A stretch of DNA of 64,000 nucleotides from assembly GCA_964036315.1 (NCBI GenBank), contig OZ038485.1, positions 74,919,015 through 74,983,014 of the forward strand, read 5' to 3'. A model generated the notes under the pieces. It was not told the origin of the DNA. It worked only from the letters and a program-made list of their open reading frames with translations, and searched no databases. The DNA is from Acanthosepion esculentum (taxonomy: Eukaryota; Mollusca; Cephalopoda; Sepiida; Sepiidae). Each line of letters opens with the position of its first letter. Position 1 is the stretch's first letter. This document shows positions 11,501 through 20,560 of the stretch, in pieces. Position numbers and translations under genes: made by a program.

Positions 11501-14500
11501 TCACAGAGAAATTTACCTATAAGTGGTTGACTGCAAACCTGGACAGCTGACAATATGGAGGGAATTATGTGCAATGTCAGTGGCTACAGTTGCAGATGAA
11601 CTCAAGAATGTATTACTCAAGCAAGAACTTGCATTTTGCCAAGAACTCCTCCAGGTCATGCTAGAAAAATGGAATATTTGAAGATATTACAGTGTTGCAT
11701 ACAGACCAGGTGGAAATAGGATAGTAGAGAGAATTCATCGGACTGTGAAAGCCATAGTTGAGAGAGGAGGGATATCACTCACAGAAGCAAACTTTTGGTA
11801 CAATATCACACCCAAAATTGGACAGATAAAAGAGTAACACAAAAATCAATTTTCACTTATGAATGGAAGCATCCAAGAGATGCACTGCTAAATAAAGACA
11901 AAGAGATGCCCATGACAATTCAAATCTGAGAAATTTGTGCAAAACCTCCAAATACATGGTGTACAACACAATGGGAGAGAGTGGGTAGGTTAAGGTGCAC
12001 TCACCAAATAACATGATAGTGTGCCGCTGGACATAAGGTATGCGGCTAATTCATCTGACACAGACGTTAGCATTGAAAAATTCAGGGATGAAAACACAAT
12101 GTTGCCAATGCAGAGGGAGAACCATGCACCATACTAGGTACATGACCTCATCATGTAAAACAAAATTATCTTAAAGATTTGGGAGGTGGGGATTAGAGCA
12201 AGAAATGTCACTTATCTTAATACCTTCAGAGAAACAGTGTAAATGAGAATTTTTATAGAGCAGTGTGGGAAATAAATATTCATATAAATAAGGATTCAGT
12301 GGTGGTTTTCCTGGCTTTTTTTGTTACATTGATTTTGGAATGCTAGGCAGGAGAGCAAGTTTTGTGATTGCCAGTGTTAAAACAGAGGAAGTGACAGTTG
12401 TGAGAGAAGGAGAGAAAGAAGAGAAAAGAGACATCTTAAGTGTGATCAGGAATTGGTAAAAGGAGTCAAACCTTACAGACAAGATATCATTTTCTCTAGT
12501 TCACTTCTATGGCAGGAATTGGTGAGTACATGCAGGTCTTCATTCTGGTTCAACCACAATAAACTACAACAGGAAATTAAATTTTTGCTATCTGATTTTC
12601 ATCGAGCCATAATTTACCAACAATAACCCTATAGTGATTCTTACAATGAAAACTTAAACCAGATAAGCATACATTAATGAAGGAGTTATAGATTAAATGT
12701 GCAAACCAAATCAGTTTGTCATCAATGACTAAAAATCACATCTTAGAAAAATATCTGCCTCCTTTCAATACATTTTTCATCTGTGCTCAATAAAAATCTA
12801 AAAAACTTTCATAATAAAAGTTATAATGCTGAATATTTTAACAAAGAAATTTACAAAATAAGTAAAAATTCAAAATGGATTAGTGAAAAACATTAATGAA
12901 TATGAACATTGTTCCAAATTTTACCTCTGATTCAATGACTTTTTCAATTTCAGTTTTATTGAATCACTATGAAAAGGAGTTATCCTAGTAAAATATGAAG
13001 GACATATGATGAATTAAGTCATCAAAAGCACAAGGTATTCTTTACTCATTTTAAACTAAAGGTTACTCAGTAAATGAAAATAAAAAGTAGCTTTGATTAA
13101 TGCATCACGTGCCCTTTTATAGGTAGCTTCATAAAATCACTAAAAATAGAGCATAGCATGATAAAAACAGCCTTAAACTTGAATGAAAAAAAAATTTTTC
13201 ATTGTCAAATGTTTATGTTATTATATAAATATTTTGCATCTTTTAAAGTTCAACTTCGATAATTTTTAGGGAATACTGTTATTAAAACTACTAATTATAT
13301 ATTAAAGCTTATTACAATCTGAAGACACTGACTATTTTTTTAATTTTGCTGCCGTCAATAAATCGATTAACATACCAGAAAAACCACATGATGTTCTCAC
13401 ACTTCTTGGGGTCATCCGTACATTTGAAATAAAACCATTTTTTTTTAATGACACAAGAACAATTTTAAATCCTGTTTATACATACGATGTTTAACAACAC
13501 GCCCACGTGTGTCGAATGTGGCACAAGGCCGGTTTAATGTGGGCTTTCCGAGCCCGTAGGCTCGGGCAAAAATTGCCCGTAGATCCCGTATAAACGGGAT
13601 CGGAGTGGTCAACTACCTCGAACGAGGCTCTGCCCTTCGGCGGAGCCTCGTCCGAGTTCCTCTCTGCCCAAAGGCAGAGAGTTCCCCTCTGGCCAAAGGC
13701 AGAGAGTTCCCCTCTGCCTCAGAGGCAGAGAGTTCGACCTGATAGGTGAGACTGTTTATACATACTGGTCGTTTGCATGTTATAATAAAGGTGTAATGGT
13801 AAATTTGCTTTTTAAGTCCCGCAAAGAAAATCTATTATAACTTTCCCAAATCGTCATATTTCTGTGTAAATGTATTTTTGCTGAACTCGAAAATAACGCC
13901 CAAATTTTGATAAAACCTACCGTTTTGAAGTTATCGACAATAAAAATTCGGACTCAGTTGCGTTCATTCGTCTGCCATTATGTGCCTTGTTTAACTACAT
14001 TCACTGGAGAACACTTTGCATGTGGAAGATTAATTATAGGCCTTTTTACTGTTTTTACTGCTCTTACCCATGTAAATTACTGTGCACTGTCGGAAAGCAG
14101 TGCCTAGTGGACATGTGTTTTTTTAAACATTTTTTAAAATTAAATACAATAAACCCTTTTTTCTGTGTCGAAAAGCAATGACAAAATGAAAAAGAACAAA
14201 ATATATAATACAATAAAGCATTTTTTTTAATCAAAATTAAACAGTAATTACAATTAAGTGTTATTTTTTCAACAGTTTTTTTTTTTAGTGAAGCTTTTTT
14301 TAAATTATAAAAAACAAATTAAATAATAAAATAAAGCTTTTCTTTTAAATTAAAAATAAAACAAATAATAATTAATGCGCAAACTTTGAAGAGAGCATGA
14401 TAACTAACCCCAACTGTTAGGGGTAGGTTTGGGTTACCAACCCTAGCTCCTAACCTCAAGCCTAACGATTAGGGTTAGTTATCTTGCTCTCTTCAAAGTT

Positions 14501-17366
14501 TGTGTGTTAATTATTATTTGTTTTATTTTTAATGTAAAGGAAAACTTTATTTTATTATTTAATTTTTTTTTAATTTAAAAAGAATGATTTACTAAAAAAA
14601 AAAAAAAACACCACCACCACTGCCATTTCCTTTCTAGCTTTTTTGGTAAATTTGCTCTTCAATCCCCAGTTAAATATCTATTAATATTTTTTTGAAACCA
14701 TCATATTTCTGTATAAATGAACATGCTGAACTCGAATTAACAATTAAAGTTATAAAACCTACCATTTGGAGTTATTGGCCAGAAAAAAATCGGATTTAAT
14801 CGTAGTCATTCGCCAACCAGCTTTGTGTAATTACATTCACTGTGGATCTCTTTCGTAGCACAATCATAACTTTTTGGCCTATTTACTGCTTTCACTGCTC
14901 TTACTCATCAAAATTACTGAACACTATCATAAAGCAATGATAACTGGGCGATATTTTTTTTTGATAAGTGTAGTTTTTTTTATAACAGAAAACTTTAAAC
15001 AAAAACAAATTAAATAATACAATGAAACCTTTTCTGTGTAGAATAGCAATGACAAATTTTTAAAAAAAGAAATAATACAGTAAAGCATTTTTTATTTTTT
15101 AAAACTGACAATAAACAGACAATAATTAATGTGCAAACTTTGTAAAGACCATGGTAATTTACAAAATAAAATTACAATGTAAGAAAATGCTAGAAAGGAA
15201 ATTCTAACAAGAACAAATTTAGGGTTAGGGTTTTCTTTTTTGTTCTTTATATATATTATAAATTAACTGATTTAAAATATGTTTCCGCTACACAGTAATA
15301 ACTATGTTTCAAAAATGGAAGCTAAAAACTTCAAATTTAATTTTGTAATTAAATTAAAAACATTAGTTCCATTTCATCCTCAAGCGAATTTTGGAGTAAC
15401 TTATTTTTTAAATTTACAGAGTTTTAACTGTAAGGGAAATTCATAATTTACGGTTACCAAGGATACAGAGAAATCCAATCATCCAGACAAGGGGTGGTAG
15501 CGTTTTCATATTTATTAACTTTTGTTGTATCAGTTATTTGTTACGTCGGAAAAAGGGGTTGTGTTTAAGTATGGGTGGGGATGTATTTTTCAACGAATTC
15601 TGACATCCGTTCAATCCATGTCATCTGGGTTTTTTGGATTTTTTAAAAAAATTTTATTGTTAACGGCAAAAATTCTTTCGGCATTTTTTCTATTTGTATA
15701 CTTAAAGATTTTTTGGGGATGTTTAGGTTAGAATACGTTTTATTTAACTACAATTTTAAAATATTTTCACTTTTAATTTTTTAATTAATTAATAGACTAT
15801 ATTTCTTTTTAAAACAAGTAAATGTAATCGAATTACTTACAGTATATAAAATTATTTTTCTATATGAGATGAGTAAGAGCAGAAAAAAGGCCAAAAAGTT
15901 ATAATTTAGCTATGGAAATGAACGTAACTGATCTGCAGTGAATCTAATTACACAAAGCCAGTAATGGTGGGAAAATGACCATGATTAAATCCAATTTTTT
16001 GTGGTCACTAACTCCAAAAAGGTAGATTTTATCATAATTGTTAATTCAAGTTCAGCATGTACATTTATATGGAAATATGATGATTTTGAAAAATATTAAT
16101 AGATATTTAGCTTGGGGATTGAAAAGCAAATTTATCGCTTTTTTTTTTTACTTTGTAATTTTATTTTGTAAATTAACATGATCTTTTGCGTATTAATTAC
16201 TGTTTATTTTATTTTTAAAAAAAAATACTTTATTGTATTATTTATTTTGTTATTTTTCATTTTGTCATTGCTTTTCGACACAGAAAAATGGGTTTATTAT
16301 TTAATTTTTTTCCTTTAATTTGTTCGTTTTTCAACACAGAAGAAAAGCGAACAAAAGTACCACAACGAGATCGCTAAAAAAAGAGCAGAGCATGATGAAA
16401 AAGACGCCAAACTTGACGAAAACAAAATTTTATCGTCTAAATGTTTATGTTATTATTAAGAGGAAAGATCAAAGTTTATTTTAATTATTTTTTTTTTAGA
16501 AGGATCTAAATTTTAATTTAAAAATCCTTGTTTCTCTTTGTATCACCAGAACTAGTAAAATAACATATACAATTTTTAGCACCTTTTTTTTTTTTTGTAT
16601 GACACACATTAATTTGGAAAATCTTGAAAAAATAAAAATAATTGTCGGATGTTAATGAAACTTTCAAAAACTATTCACAGATAATCGAAATTAATATAAA
16701 TATTTTTTCTTTTATTAAAGTCATGGCAGAAATATTTTTTTTTATATTTATTACCAAATTATTTAATTTATTATATTTATTTTAATTAGAAATTCGATCG
16801 AGTCTACTAACGCAAGGCTTTGAGGAATGCAAATCATATTTTTATTCTGTTTTTAATTGGACACCCCTACCTGAAAAATTAGCTCTTAATTTAACATACA
16901 AAACTCAGTAAAACAAATATATTATTTAATAAGAAGCAAATTTACCCAAGTATCAACTCTCCACAAAAAATATTTGTGTTTTATTATTCCTTTATTGAAT
17001 TATTTTTTAAAGGTTCAGCAACAGGATAAAATCTTTAAAAAGATGTTTTATGTTGATATTGCACATTGTTTCGAGCGATAAACTCCACAATAATCTGAAA
17101 AGGACCTGTGGGGTAATTCTTAAATGCCTAATTACTCCTTCTGAAGCAATACTCCTTGAAAAAATATCTTATAAAAACGGATTCCTTACCCTCTCTGCAT
17201 AGCCCCTGGCTTCATCTAAACGATAGTAATGGGATTCCAGTCGCTCATATCTCATTAAAGCAGTCACCACTCGACGAAGTCGTTCTATGCGCCCAGAAGG
17301 ACCGCTTCCATGGCCTAACGTAGAACTCATTTTTCTTGGACGAGTTCTAATAGCAAACTTTAACAT
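3255..17366 (-). CDS. MRPL17: Mitochondrial large-subunit ribosomal protein bL17m, 4 exons
   Basis: Joining 17366-17190, 7392-7321, 4129-3991 and 3430-3255 on the minus strand gives an uninterrupted 187-codon protein (human MRPL17 is about 175). All introns are GT-AG, with phases 0, 0 and 1. The product belongs to the large subunit of the mitochondrial ribosome and should be imported; its first 15 residues, MLKFAIRTRPRKMSS, are basic with no acidic residue, as in a matrix-targeting signal. The bL17 core is clear: GRIERLRRVVTALMRYERLE, then LDEARGYAER (exon 1), LIHLAVRNGD and TANYWLL (exon 2), EKDLVQKLFNVLAPRYSNYT (exon 3), and a GILELKGNPWPSVLPKER tail. Intron 1 is 9.8 kb and filled with transposons. 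The ATG context on the minus strand is AAAATGT; Met13 is an alternative start. Confidence 0.93.
3991..4129 (-). CDS. MRPL17: MRPL17 exon 3
   Basis: The acceptor ends TTTAAG, the exon opens with GAA AAA GAC (EKD), and the donor is GTTGTT, a weak site. It encodes EKDLVQKLFNVLAPRYSNYT and then a stretch ending GTLGILELK plus one base. The EKDLI-KLF-VLAPRY block is the most conserved part of the family. A frame continues past both splice sites without family resemblance. Confidence 0.93.
4500..5040 (+). mobile_element. Penelope-like element relic, GIY-YIG endonuclease domain
   Basis: The reading frame around 4640-4870 shows a cysteine pair (KCNCPMNSKC) followed by KFYFGSTANSWKKHFYHYK, a decayed GIY-YIG core, and TTALSKFYWSIK. 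After a stop and a frame change the text continues with RRCNLCLIEK. This order (Cys-rich linker, GIY-YIG, LSK-W block, CNLC-E block) is typical of GIY-YIG-bearing Penelope-like and related retroelements. No reverse transcriptase part is visible. The relic lies in intron 2 of MRPL17, opposite in orientation. Confidence 0.65.
5523..5547. repeat. (TA)n microsatellite
   Basis: Alternating AT run in MRPL17 intron 2. Confidence 0.9.
5680..6233. mobile_element. 554-bp element with long terminal inverted repeats
   Basis: The left arm (5680 to about 5818) begins AGTCAGGGAGCTGAGGGACC; the right arm (about 6100-6233) ends with its complement, GGTCCCTCAGCTCCCTAACT, apart from one base. The arms stay alignable for about 130 bp with scattered differences and enclose about 280 bp of unrelated AT-rich DNA. 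Both flanks carry TAT next to the ends, a possible 3-bp target duplication. It encodes no protein; the two open frames inside the arms are mirror images of each other. Probably a foldback-type MITE. Confidence 0.7.
6532..6560. repeat. (TTTTA)n microsatellite
   Basis: Tandem TTTTA units in MRPL17 intron 2. Confidence 0.85.
7321..7392 (-). CDS. MRPL17: MRPL17 exon 2 (24 codons)
   Basis: It is bounded by an acceptor ending TTGTAG and a donor GTAAG. The 72 nt encode LIHLAVRNGDSDKMTMETAN then YWLL, in phase 0 at both ends. The family has LIDYGK-GD...ADFWLTEKD at this place, which decides this acceptor over two AGs further inside the exon that would break the frame. Confidence 0.9.
8011..8388 (+). 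repeat. 5' LTR of the 8-12.6 kb retrotransposon
   Basis: It starts TGTCATTTATCTTAATACC and ends TTTAAACTACA. It aligns along its length with 12206-12568, sharing blocks such as GGAATGCTAGGCAGGA and AGGAGTCAAACCTTACA. The 89-codon frame inside it is not a gene. Confidence 0.85.
8900..9130 (+). pseudogene. gag zinc knuckle and protease remnant
   Basis: A 65-codon frame at 8921-9118 reads MCYRCKKYLAKTCPQKN, a damaged zinc knuckle, and then EVLVEGNIAEDFVDTKCTTT, which aligns with a retropepsin active site in which the usual Asp-Thr-Gly has become Asp-Thr-Lys. Gag upstream (8400-8900) is unreadable because of stops. Confidence 0.65.
9430..11030 (+). pseudogene. Reverse transcriptase remnant split by inserted DNA
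   Basis: The part before the break contains a degraded palm A motif (VDMNLTYLQLHI near 9670). The part after 10640 contains a KYKGKMYCLIMLG block and, in an 88-codon frame at 10756-11022, SYIDNIDLTKELAEEIVEHL, where the YIDD box has become YIDN, followed by KKFGLVVKPPESLEW. Roughly 9760-10640 does not match any pol domain and is probably a later insertion. Confidence 0.65.
11220..11870 (+). pseudogene. RNase H and integrase remnants
   Basis: A WCDANSIATDVVIDTDGVG stretch near 11220-11270 looks like the start of an RNase H domain. Integrase pieces follow: AIDLTHYHREIYL and VVDCKPGQLTIWREL (first catalytic Asp region, near 11485-11560) and VAYRPGGNRIVERIHRTVKA (the region of the catalytic Glu, near 11690-11755). 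Stops break all three. Confidence 0.6.
12206..12568 (+). repeat. 3' LTR of the 8-12.6 kb retrotransposon
   Basis: It starts TGTCACTTATCTTAATACC and ends AATAAACTACA. A purine-rich stretch (about 12181-12205) precedes it, as a polypurine tract should. Confidence 0.85.
13472..13485 (+). repeat. 14-bp direct repeat, left copy
   Basis: CTGTTTATACATAC, identical to 13752-13765. Together they bracket the GC-rich hairpin chain and look like a target-site duplication. Confidence 0.75.
13486..13751. mobile_element. 266-bp GC-rich chain of short perfect hairpins, probable retroposed structured RNA
   Basis: An abruptly GC-rich segment in AT-rich DNA, made almost wholly of small inverted repeats. Seen in order: GCCCAC/GTGGGC (13501-13506/13539-13544); CCGAGCC/GGCTCGG (13548-13565); CGGGCAA/TTGCCCG (13563-13579); GATCCCGT/ACGGGATC (13582-13601); CCTCG/CGAGG (13616-13627); a 12-bp stem with CTTC loop (13623-13650); three CTCTGCC/GGCAGAG hairpins (13661-13680, 13687-13704, 13712-13730); ACCT/AGGT (13737-13747). 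It has no ORF. The flanking 14-bp repeat suggests insertion by target-primed reverse transcription. The short GGCACAAGGCC core recalls cephalopod SINE sequence; this is weak. Confidence 0.6.
13656..13731 (+). repeat. Three tandem 25-26 bp units, each one hairpin
   Basis: Units 13656-13680, 13681-13705 and 13706-13731 each begin GTTCC and end GGCAGAGA. Units 1 and 3 hold perfect 8-bp stems (loops CAAA and CAG). Unit 2 has one substitution that makes a mismatch in the stem. Confidence 0.8.
13752..13765 (+). repeat. 14-bp direct repeat, right copy
   Basis: CTGTTTATACATAC, identical to 13472-13485, directly after the hairpin chain. Confidence 0.75.
13811..14103 (+). repeat. AT-rich dispersed repeat, copy 1
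   Basis: It aligns with 14655-14941 (direct) and 15860-16140 (inverted): shared order is a TCATATTTCTGT block, GCTGAACTCGAA, AAAACCTACC, ATTCACTG, GCCTTTTTACTG and TGCTCTTAC. The two overlapping short ORFs within it (13907-14181) are not conserved in the other copies and are not genes. Confidence 0.7.
14316..14565. repeat. Large palindrome with TAGGG-rich loop
   Basis: The left arm 14316-14410 and right arm 14472-14565 are near-perfect reverse complements over about 94 bp, including AAACTTTGAAGAGAGCA / GCTCTCTTCAAAGTTT and TAACTAACCC / GGGTTAGTTA. The 61-bp loop holds several TAGGG or CCTAA motifs. Confidence 0.8.
14655..14941 (+). repeat. AT-rich dispersed repeat, copy 2
   Basis: Direct copy of 13811-14103, diverged. 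It is followed, like copy 1, by a TTTTCTGTGT...AGCAATGACAAA block (15020-15056). Confidence 0.7.
15860..16140 (-). repeat. AT-rich dispersed repeat, copy 3 (inverted)
   Basis: Reverse-complement copy of 14655-14941: GAGTAAGAGCAG, AGGCCAAAAAGTTATAA, CCATTACTGGCTTTGTGTAA on the complement, and TTCAAGTTCAGCATG. Next to it, 16190-16300 is the inverted form of 14147-14260 (TTGTCATTGCTTTTCGACAC). Confidence 0.7.
17190..17366 (-). CDS. MRPL17: MRPL17 exon 1 (coding part, residues 1-59)
   Basis: It starts at ATG (17366-17364) and ends before the donor GTAAGG at 17189. It encodes the basic leader and the N-terminal half of the bL17 fold, including RIERLRRVVTALMRYERLES and DEARGYAER. It ends in phase 0, matching exon 2. 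A few codons past the donor remain open by chance and are not coding. Confidence 0.93.
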
Positions 17367-17579
17367 TTTAAATGTTTAGCCAGAACGTCTTTGAAGTAAG
17401 ATAGATAAACTCATGAAATCTGCAAATGGACGGTGTTAATAAAAAAATGTTACCTATCACACCGCATGGCAAGAGTTGAAACGGTGTCAGTGGAAACTGC
17501 TGTATTACGACTGGTGTTTATATTCCAGTTAAAAGATATCTACAAATTTAAATCATTTACATTACCTAATTAATATTAC

Positions 17580-17880
17580 AGGAGGCACGGTGGAGTAATC
17601 GATAGCGGCTCGGATTGAGGACAGCCGAGTTCGAATTCCAGTCGAATCCATTACATTCACTTTGCTATAATATTTAGCCTAATATCCTTTGAAAAAGTAT
17701 GAATCCTCTTCTCTCCCCAGCAGGTAAATAGCAGGACAGGCCGGGTTCTATAAGCCTTGGAAGGCAACTGGTCTACCGCAGAAAGAAATGGCAACCTACT
17801 GCGGGAAAAATCTGCGTCGTCAGTCATATCGAAAGATACACGATCGCCTAAGCGTGCATCACGCATGGCACACAACTGAC
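17580..17880 (+). mobile_element. tRNA-headed SINE just upstream of MRPL17
   Basis: The head AGGAGGCACGGTGGAGTAAT continues to a B-box-like GAGTTCGAATTCCAG about 50 bp later, the RNA polymerase III promoter layout of a tRNA-derived SINE. The body is GC-richer than its surroundings and contains GGCAACTGGTCTACCGCAG and ATGGCAACCTACTGCGG, resembling conserved central domains of animal SINEs. No poly(A) tail or clear target duplication is visible. It starts about 210 bp before the MRPL17 ATG (gene on the opposite strand), so it lies in or near that promoter. It is not a functional tRNA: no acceptor stem closes. Confidence 0.65.
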
Positions 17881-19023
17881 TGAAGTTACAGTTTTCAAAA
17901 CCTTTTTAGTTGGAAATTAAATAAAACATTTGATCACCTGGGAAATTTCGGTAGAGGGCAAAGGATTCTCCCTTGTAGTTTTCTTTAAAAAATGTTATAC
18001 AAAGTACACTAAAAGTAAAATAAAGACTAAAGTTAGTCTTTAAAAGTGTACTGTAAATAAATGTGTTTTTTAATCATCTAGGTTGTTTTTATACGTTATT
18101 TTGTGAAAAGTGTAAAGTCAAACGATTTATAAAAACGTGACAGTTTTTTTTTTGGTGGGGGGGGGGTGTCTTTGAGGTGTGTAATAGTAATGAATGTAAA
18201 TCTTTTATTCGATTTTTAGCGGTTAAAAAACCGACATAATTTTTTGGTGAATTGTTGTGGACTCACTTTTTAAATTTATTTACACTGACTTAACATAAAC
18301 TTGGTCTCATCACCTTGTGAATTCCAAAATTAAGGACTTTGGAGCCTCCTTTCATAGGAAACTGGCACACTGGTAGTTGCAGAAAGCATTTAGTCTTCAA
18401 GCAGAAAGCCTTAGATTAAAAAACACCCACACTTCCAGGCCAGGAGAATTGTCCAGACGAAGGAGTCATAAATCACCACAGGGAAGGTAGGATGAGCTGA
18501 CAGCTAAAAACCTCAACCAGAAGACGGATTGAAGTCCCAGAAGAAAAAAAATATATTTCTGCTGCTTCCAGAAGAGAATTTCAATGAAACCAAAAATTTG
18601 AGTTGAACTTTTCAATAAAGGACTACAATACATCAAGTCCCCTTGACAACAACCTGTTGAAACCACAAACCCCCCTGAAACAATACTGTTCCGTTAAGAA
18701 GTGGATGCGCTGTTGTATTTTTTTTTTTTTCTACCTTGTCCAAATTGTTGTTTTCCCTTTTTTTATCATTTACAAAAAGTGTAATCTTTTTTGTATTGTG
18801 TATTTGATTGTTACCCACACTTAATTATCTATAAGGTGCACAAATAAAGAATTTTTTTGTGTGTGTACTAAGTGTTAAATGAAAATGTCTGTTCTATCAC
18901 GTTTCACGTAGTGGATGAGTTTTGATTGTTTGATTGTTTTTTTGTTTTTTGTTTTTTTTTGCGCCTTATTCAACTTTACTACTTTTTAGCATAAGAAGAG
19001 AGGCACGCATTCTCTTTTTCTAT
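17881..19023. other. Intergenic DNA, no gene; homopolymer runs
   Basis: It contains T and G homopolymer runs near 18150-18170, AATAAA hexamers at 18614 and 18844, and a weak similarity of 18034-18145 to 19990-20102 (both include TCTAGGTTGTTTTT). Small frames at 18466-18824 have no family resemblance. This may be transposon-derived, but no class can be assigned. Confidence 0.35.
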
Positions 19024-19802
19024 TGTAGTGGGTTAGCCAATCTGTATCGGTGACAAATACAAAAACTAACCCTATTTTTACTAAATCAAATTCAACAAAG
19101 ACAACAACAACAAGAGAAATAATCAAATAAGCAGATATTTGTTTTACTTTTAACAGAAAATGTTTTATATAGAAACCAGTACACAATATAATAAAGTTGT
19201 TTACAACACTTTAGAGTTCTTGATTGTGTGATCAAGGGTAAAAGGTGTTATGCTATAGATCTGGTAAGGAATTAAACAGTTTATGTCAATGGTGAAATTG
19301 AATGAAATAGATTGCTTGACTTACTGTAGAATTGTCTCGCTTCAACTGATAGTTATGATTTCCTTTATGTTAAGATATTGAGTGAGTTGGTTTCTGAATC
19401 TCGTCTTAGTTGCATTGGTCACTAGATGAGTTGATGTTAATAAAAATTAACTTTTAGTGAGGAAGTTAGGTTTCATGAAATCATGTGACGAGTTGATTAT
19501 TTTAAGGACTCACTGACTAAGTCAATTGAAGTTTCATATTTATGAATTTTCTTGATCACATGGGGAAGTTTGAAAGAATGCTTATCAATTTTTAGCGTGT
19601 GAACTCAGAACAGGTCAACTTGAGGTCAACTGTACGGACATCAGCAGAAACATGACATTATTATTTATGGACCAGTCAGAAAACATTGTTTCATACCCAA
19701 CTCTGGAGCTGATTTTAATGGGTTCAGCACAAAATGAGAATACTTAGCTGTGATCCTCTTTTAACAGGTTTAAAACAGAGAATGTAGAAATCTAATTCTA
19801 CA
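19024..19802 (-). mobile_element. LTR (solo or residual), inverted copy of 33962-34767
   Basis: On the minus strand it begins TGTAGAATTAGATTTCTACA and ends GGCTAACCCACTACA, i.e. TG...CA ends. Its reverse complement aligns over its whole length with 33962-34767. Shared blocks include CTCTGTTTTAAACCTGTT and CAGCTCCAGAGTT. No matching internal region is attached, so a solo LTR is the simplest reading. Confidence 0.65.
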
Positions 19803-20139
19803 ATATTACCTTTTCGGTTCCAAATATAATTTTTTTTTATATTTTGCACACGGATTGAATTTTGTCTTTATATAATTTAAAATATCTATTCGATAAACAT
19901 AACTGAAGCAAAACTGCTAGGAGGGGAAAAAATTAAATTTCACCATGTGCTAAAAACTTAAATTAGCTACTTTATAAAAATTTTATTTTTTATTAGTCTT
20001 TGGTGTAAGTGTCTTATCGTCTAGGTTGTTTTTTTGTTTTGTTTTTCTACACGTTCTTTTGAGAGAAGTGAATTTTTAAAAAAGCCAGACAGTTTGTGGA
20101 AAAAATTGTTACACTTTAAAGAAACGGAACCATAGTCTT

Positions 20140-20560
20140 GTGTTCATATGGACCATGCACACATTAAATGACATAGGACTATTTCTAATTTTAGTAGACA
20201 CCTTTTCTGGATGGCCTGAAGTCATTAAAGTTAAAGATAGAAAAAAAACTCCCACAAAGCAAATATGATATTTTCTAGAAATGGGGTCCCTAAAACATTG
20301 GTATCAGACATTGCACCAGAATTTTTTGACGTAGATTTATATAATACGTTGATGAGGATTGGATGCTTCCCTTACAAAACACTACCATGTCACTTACAAT
20401 AGGATTGCAGAAAGTATGGTAAAAATAGGATTGAAGGCATTTTCCTCAAGTAGAGATACTATAGAGTATAGACTATATGAAATAATCATAATGGACAGAT
20501 TACTGCACCCTGAAAGATTCGCTATGAAGCCTACATCTCCCAACTCAGAGATTTAAGCAC
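20140..20560 (+). pseudogene. Ty3/gypsy integrase core fragment
   Basis: The frame reads a damaged integrase core: MHTLNDIGLFLILVDTFSGW with PEVIKVKDRK (first catalytic Asp region), then, after frame changes, pieces corresponding to the second Asp region and NRIAESMVKIGLKAFSSSRD (region of the catalytic Glu). Several stops. It sits upstream of a gag fragment, the reverse of normal order. Confidence 0.7.

Larger units (their letters stand above)
8011..12568 (+). mobile_element. LTR retrotransposon with both LTRs, decayed pol
   Basis: Two direct repeats of about 370 bp (8011-8388 and 12206-12568), both starting TGTCA and ending ACTACA, bracket a degenerate gag-pol region on the plus strand. 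Domain order is zinc knuckle, protease, reverse transcriptase, RNase H, integrase, the order shared by Ty3/gypsy and BEL/Pao. Every domain carries stops or frame changes and the two LTRs differ at many sites, so the insertion is old. A clear short target duplication is not visible. It lies inside MRPL17 intron 1, antisense to the gene. Confidence 0.8.

Noticed and set aside
13656..13731. CRISPR-like array
   Set aside because: The 25-26 bp units abut with no unique spacers and the host is an animal; they are hairpin tandem units.
13907..14181. Overlapping 66- and 64-codon ORFs
   Set aside because: They lie in a dispersed repeat and are not preserved in its other copies.
14400..14480. Interstitial telomere array
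   Set aside because: Only a few scattered TAGGG/CCTAA motifs in both orientations, not a tandem (TTAGGG)n run.
17580..17660. tRNA gene
   Set aside because: Only A- and B-box-like motifs are present; no cloverleaf closes and a SINE body follows.
18466..18824. Short overlapping ORFs on both strands
   Set aside because: Low-complexity F/K-rich translations of T and A runs with no family resemblance.
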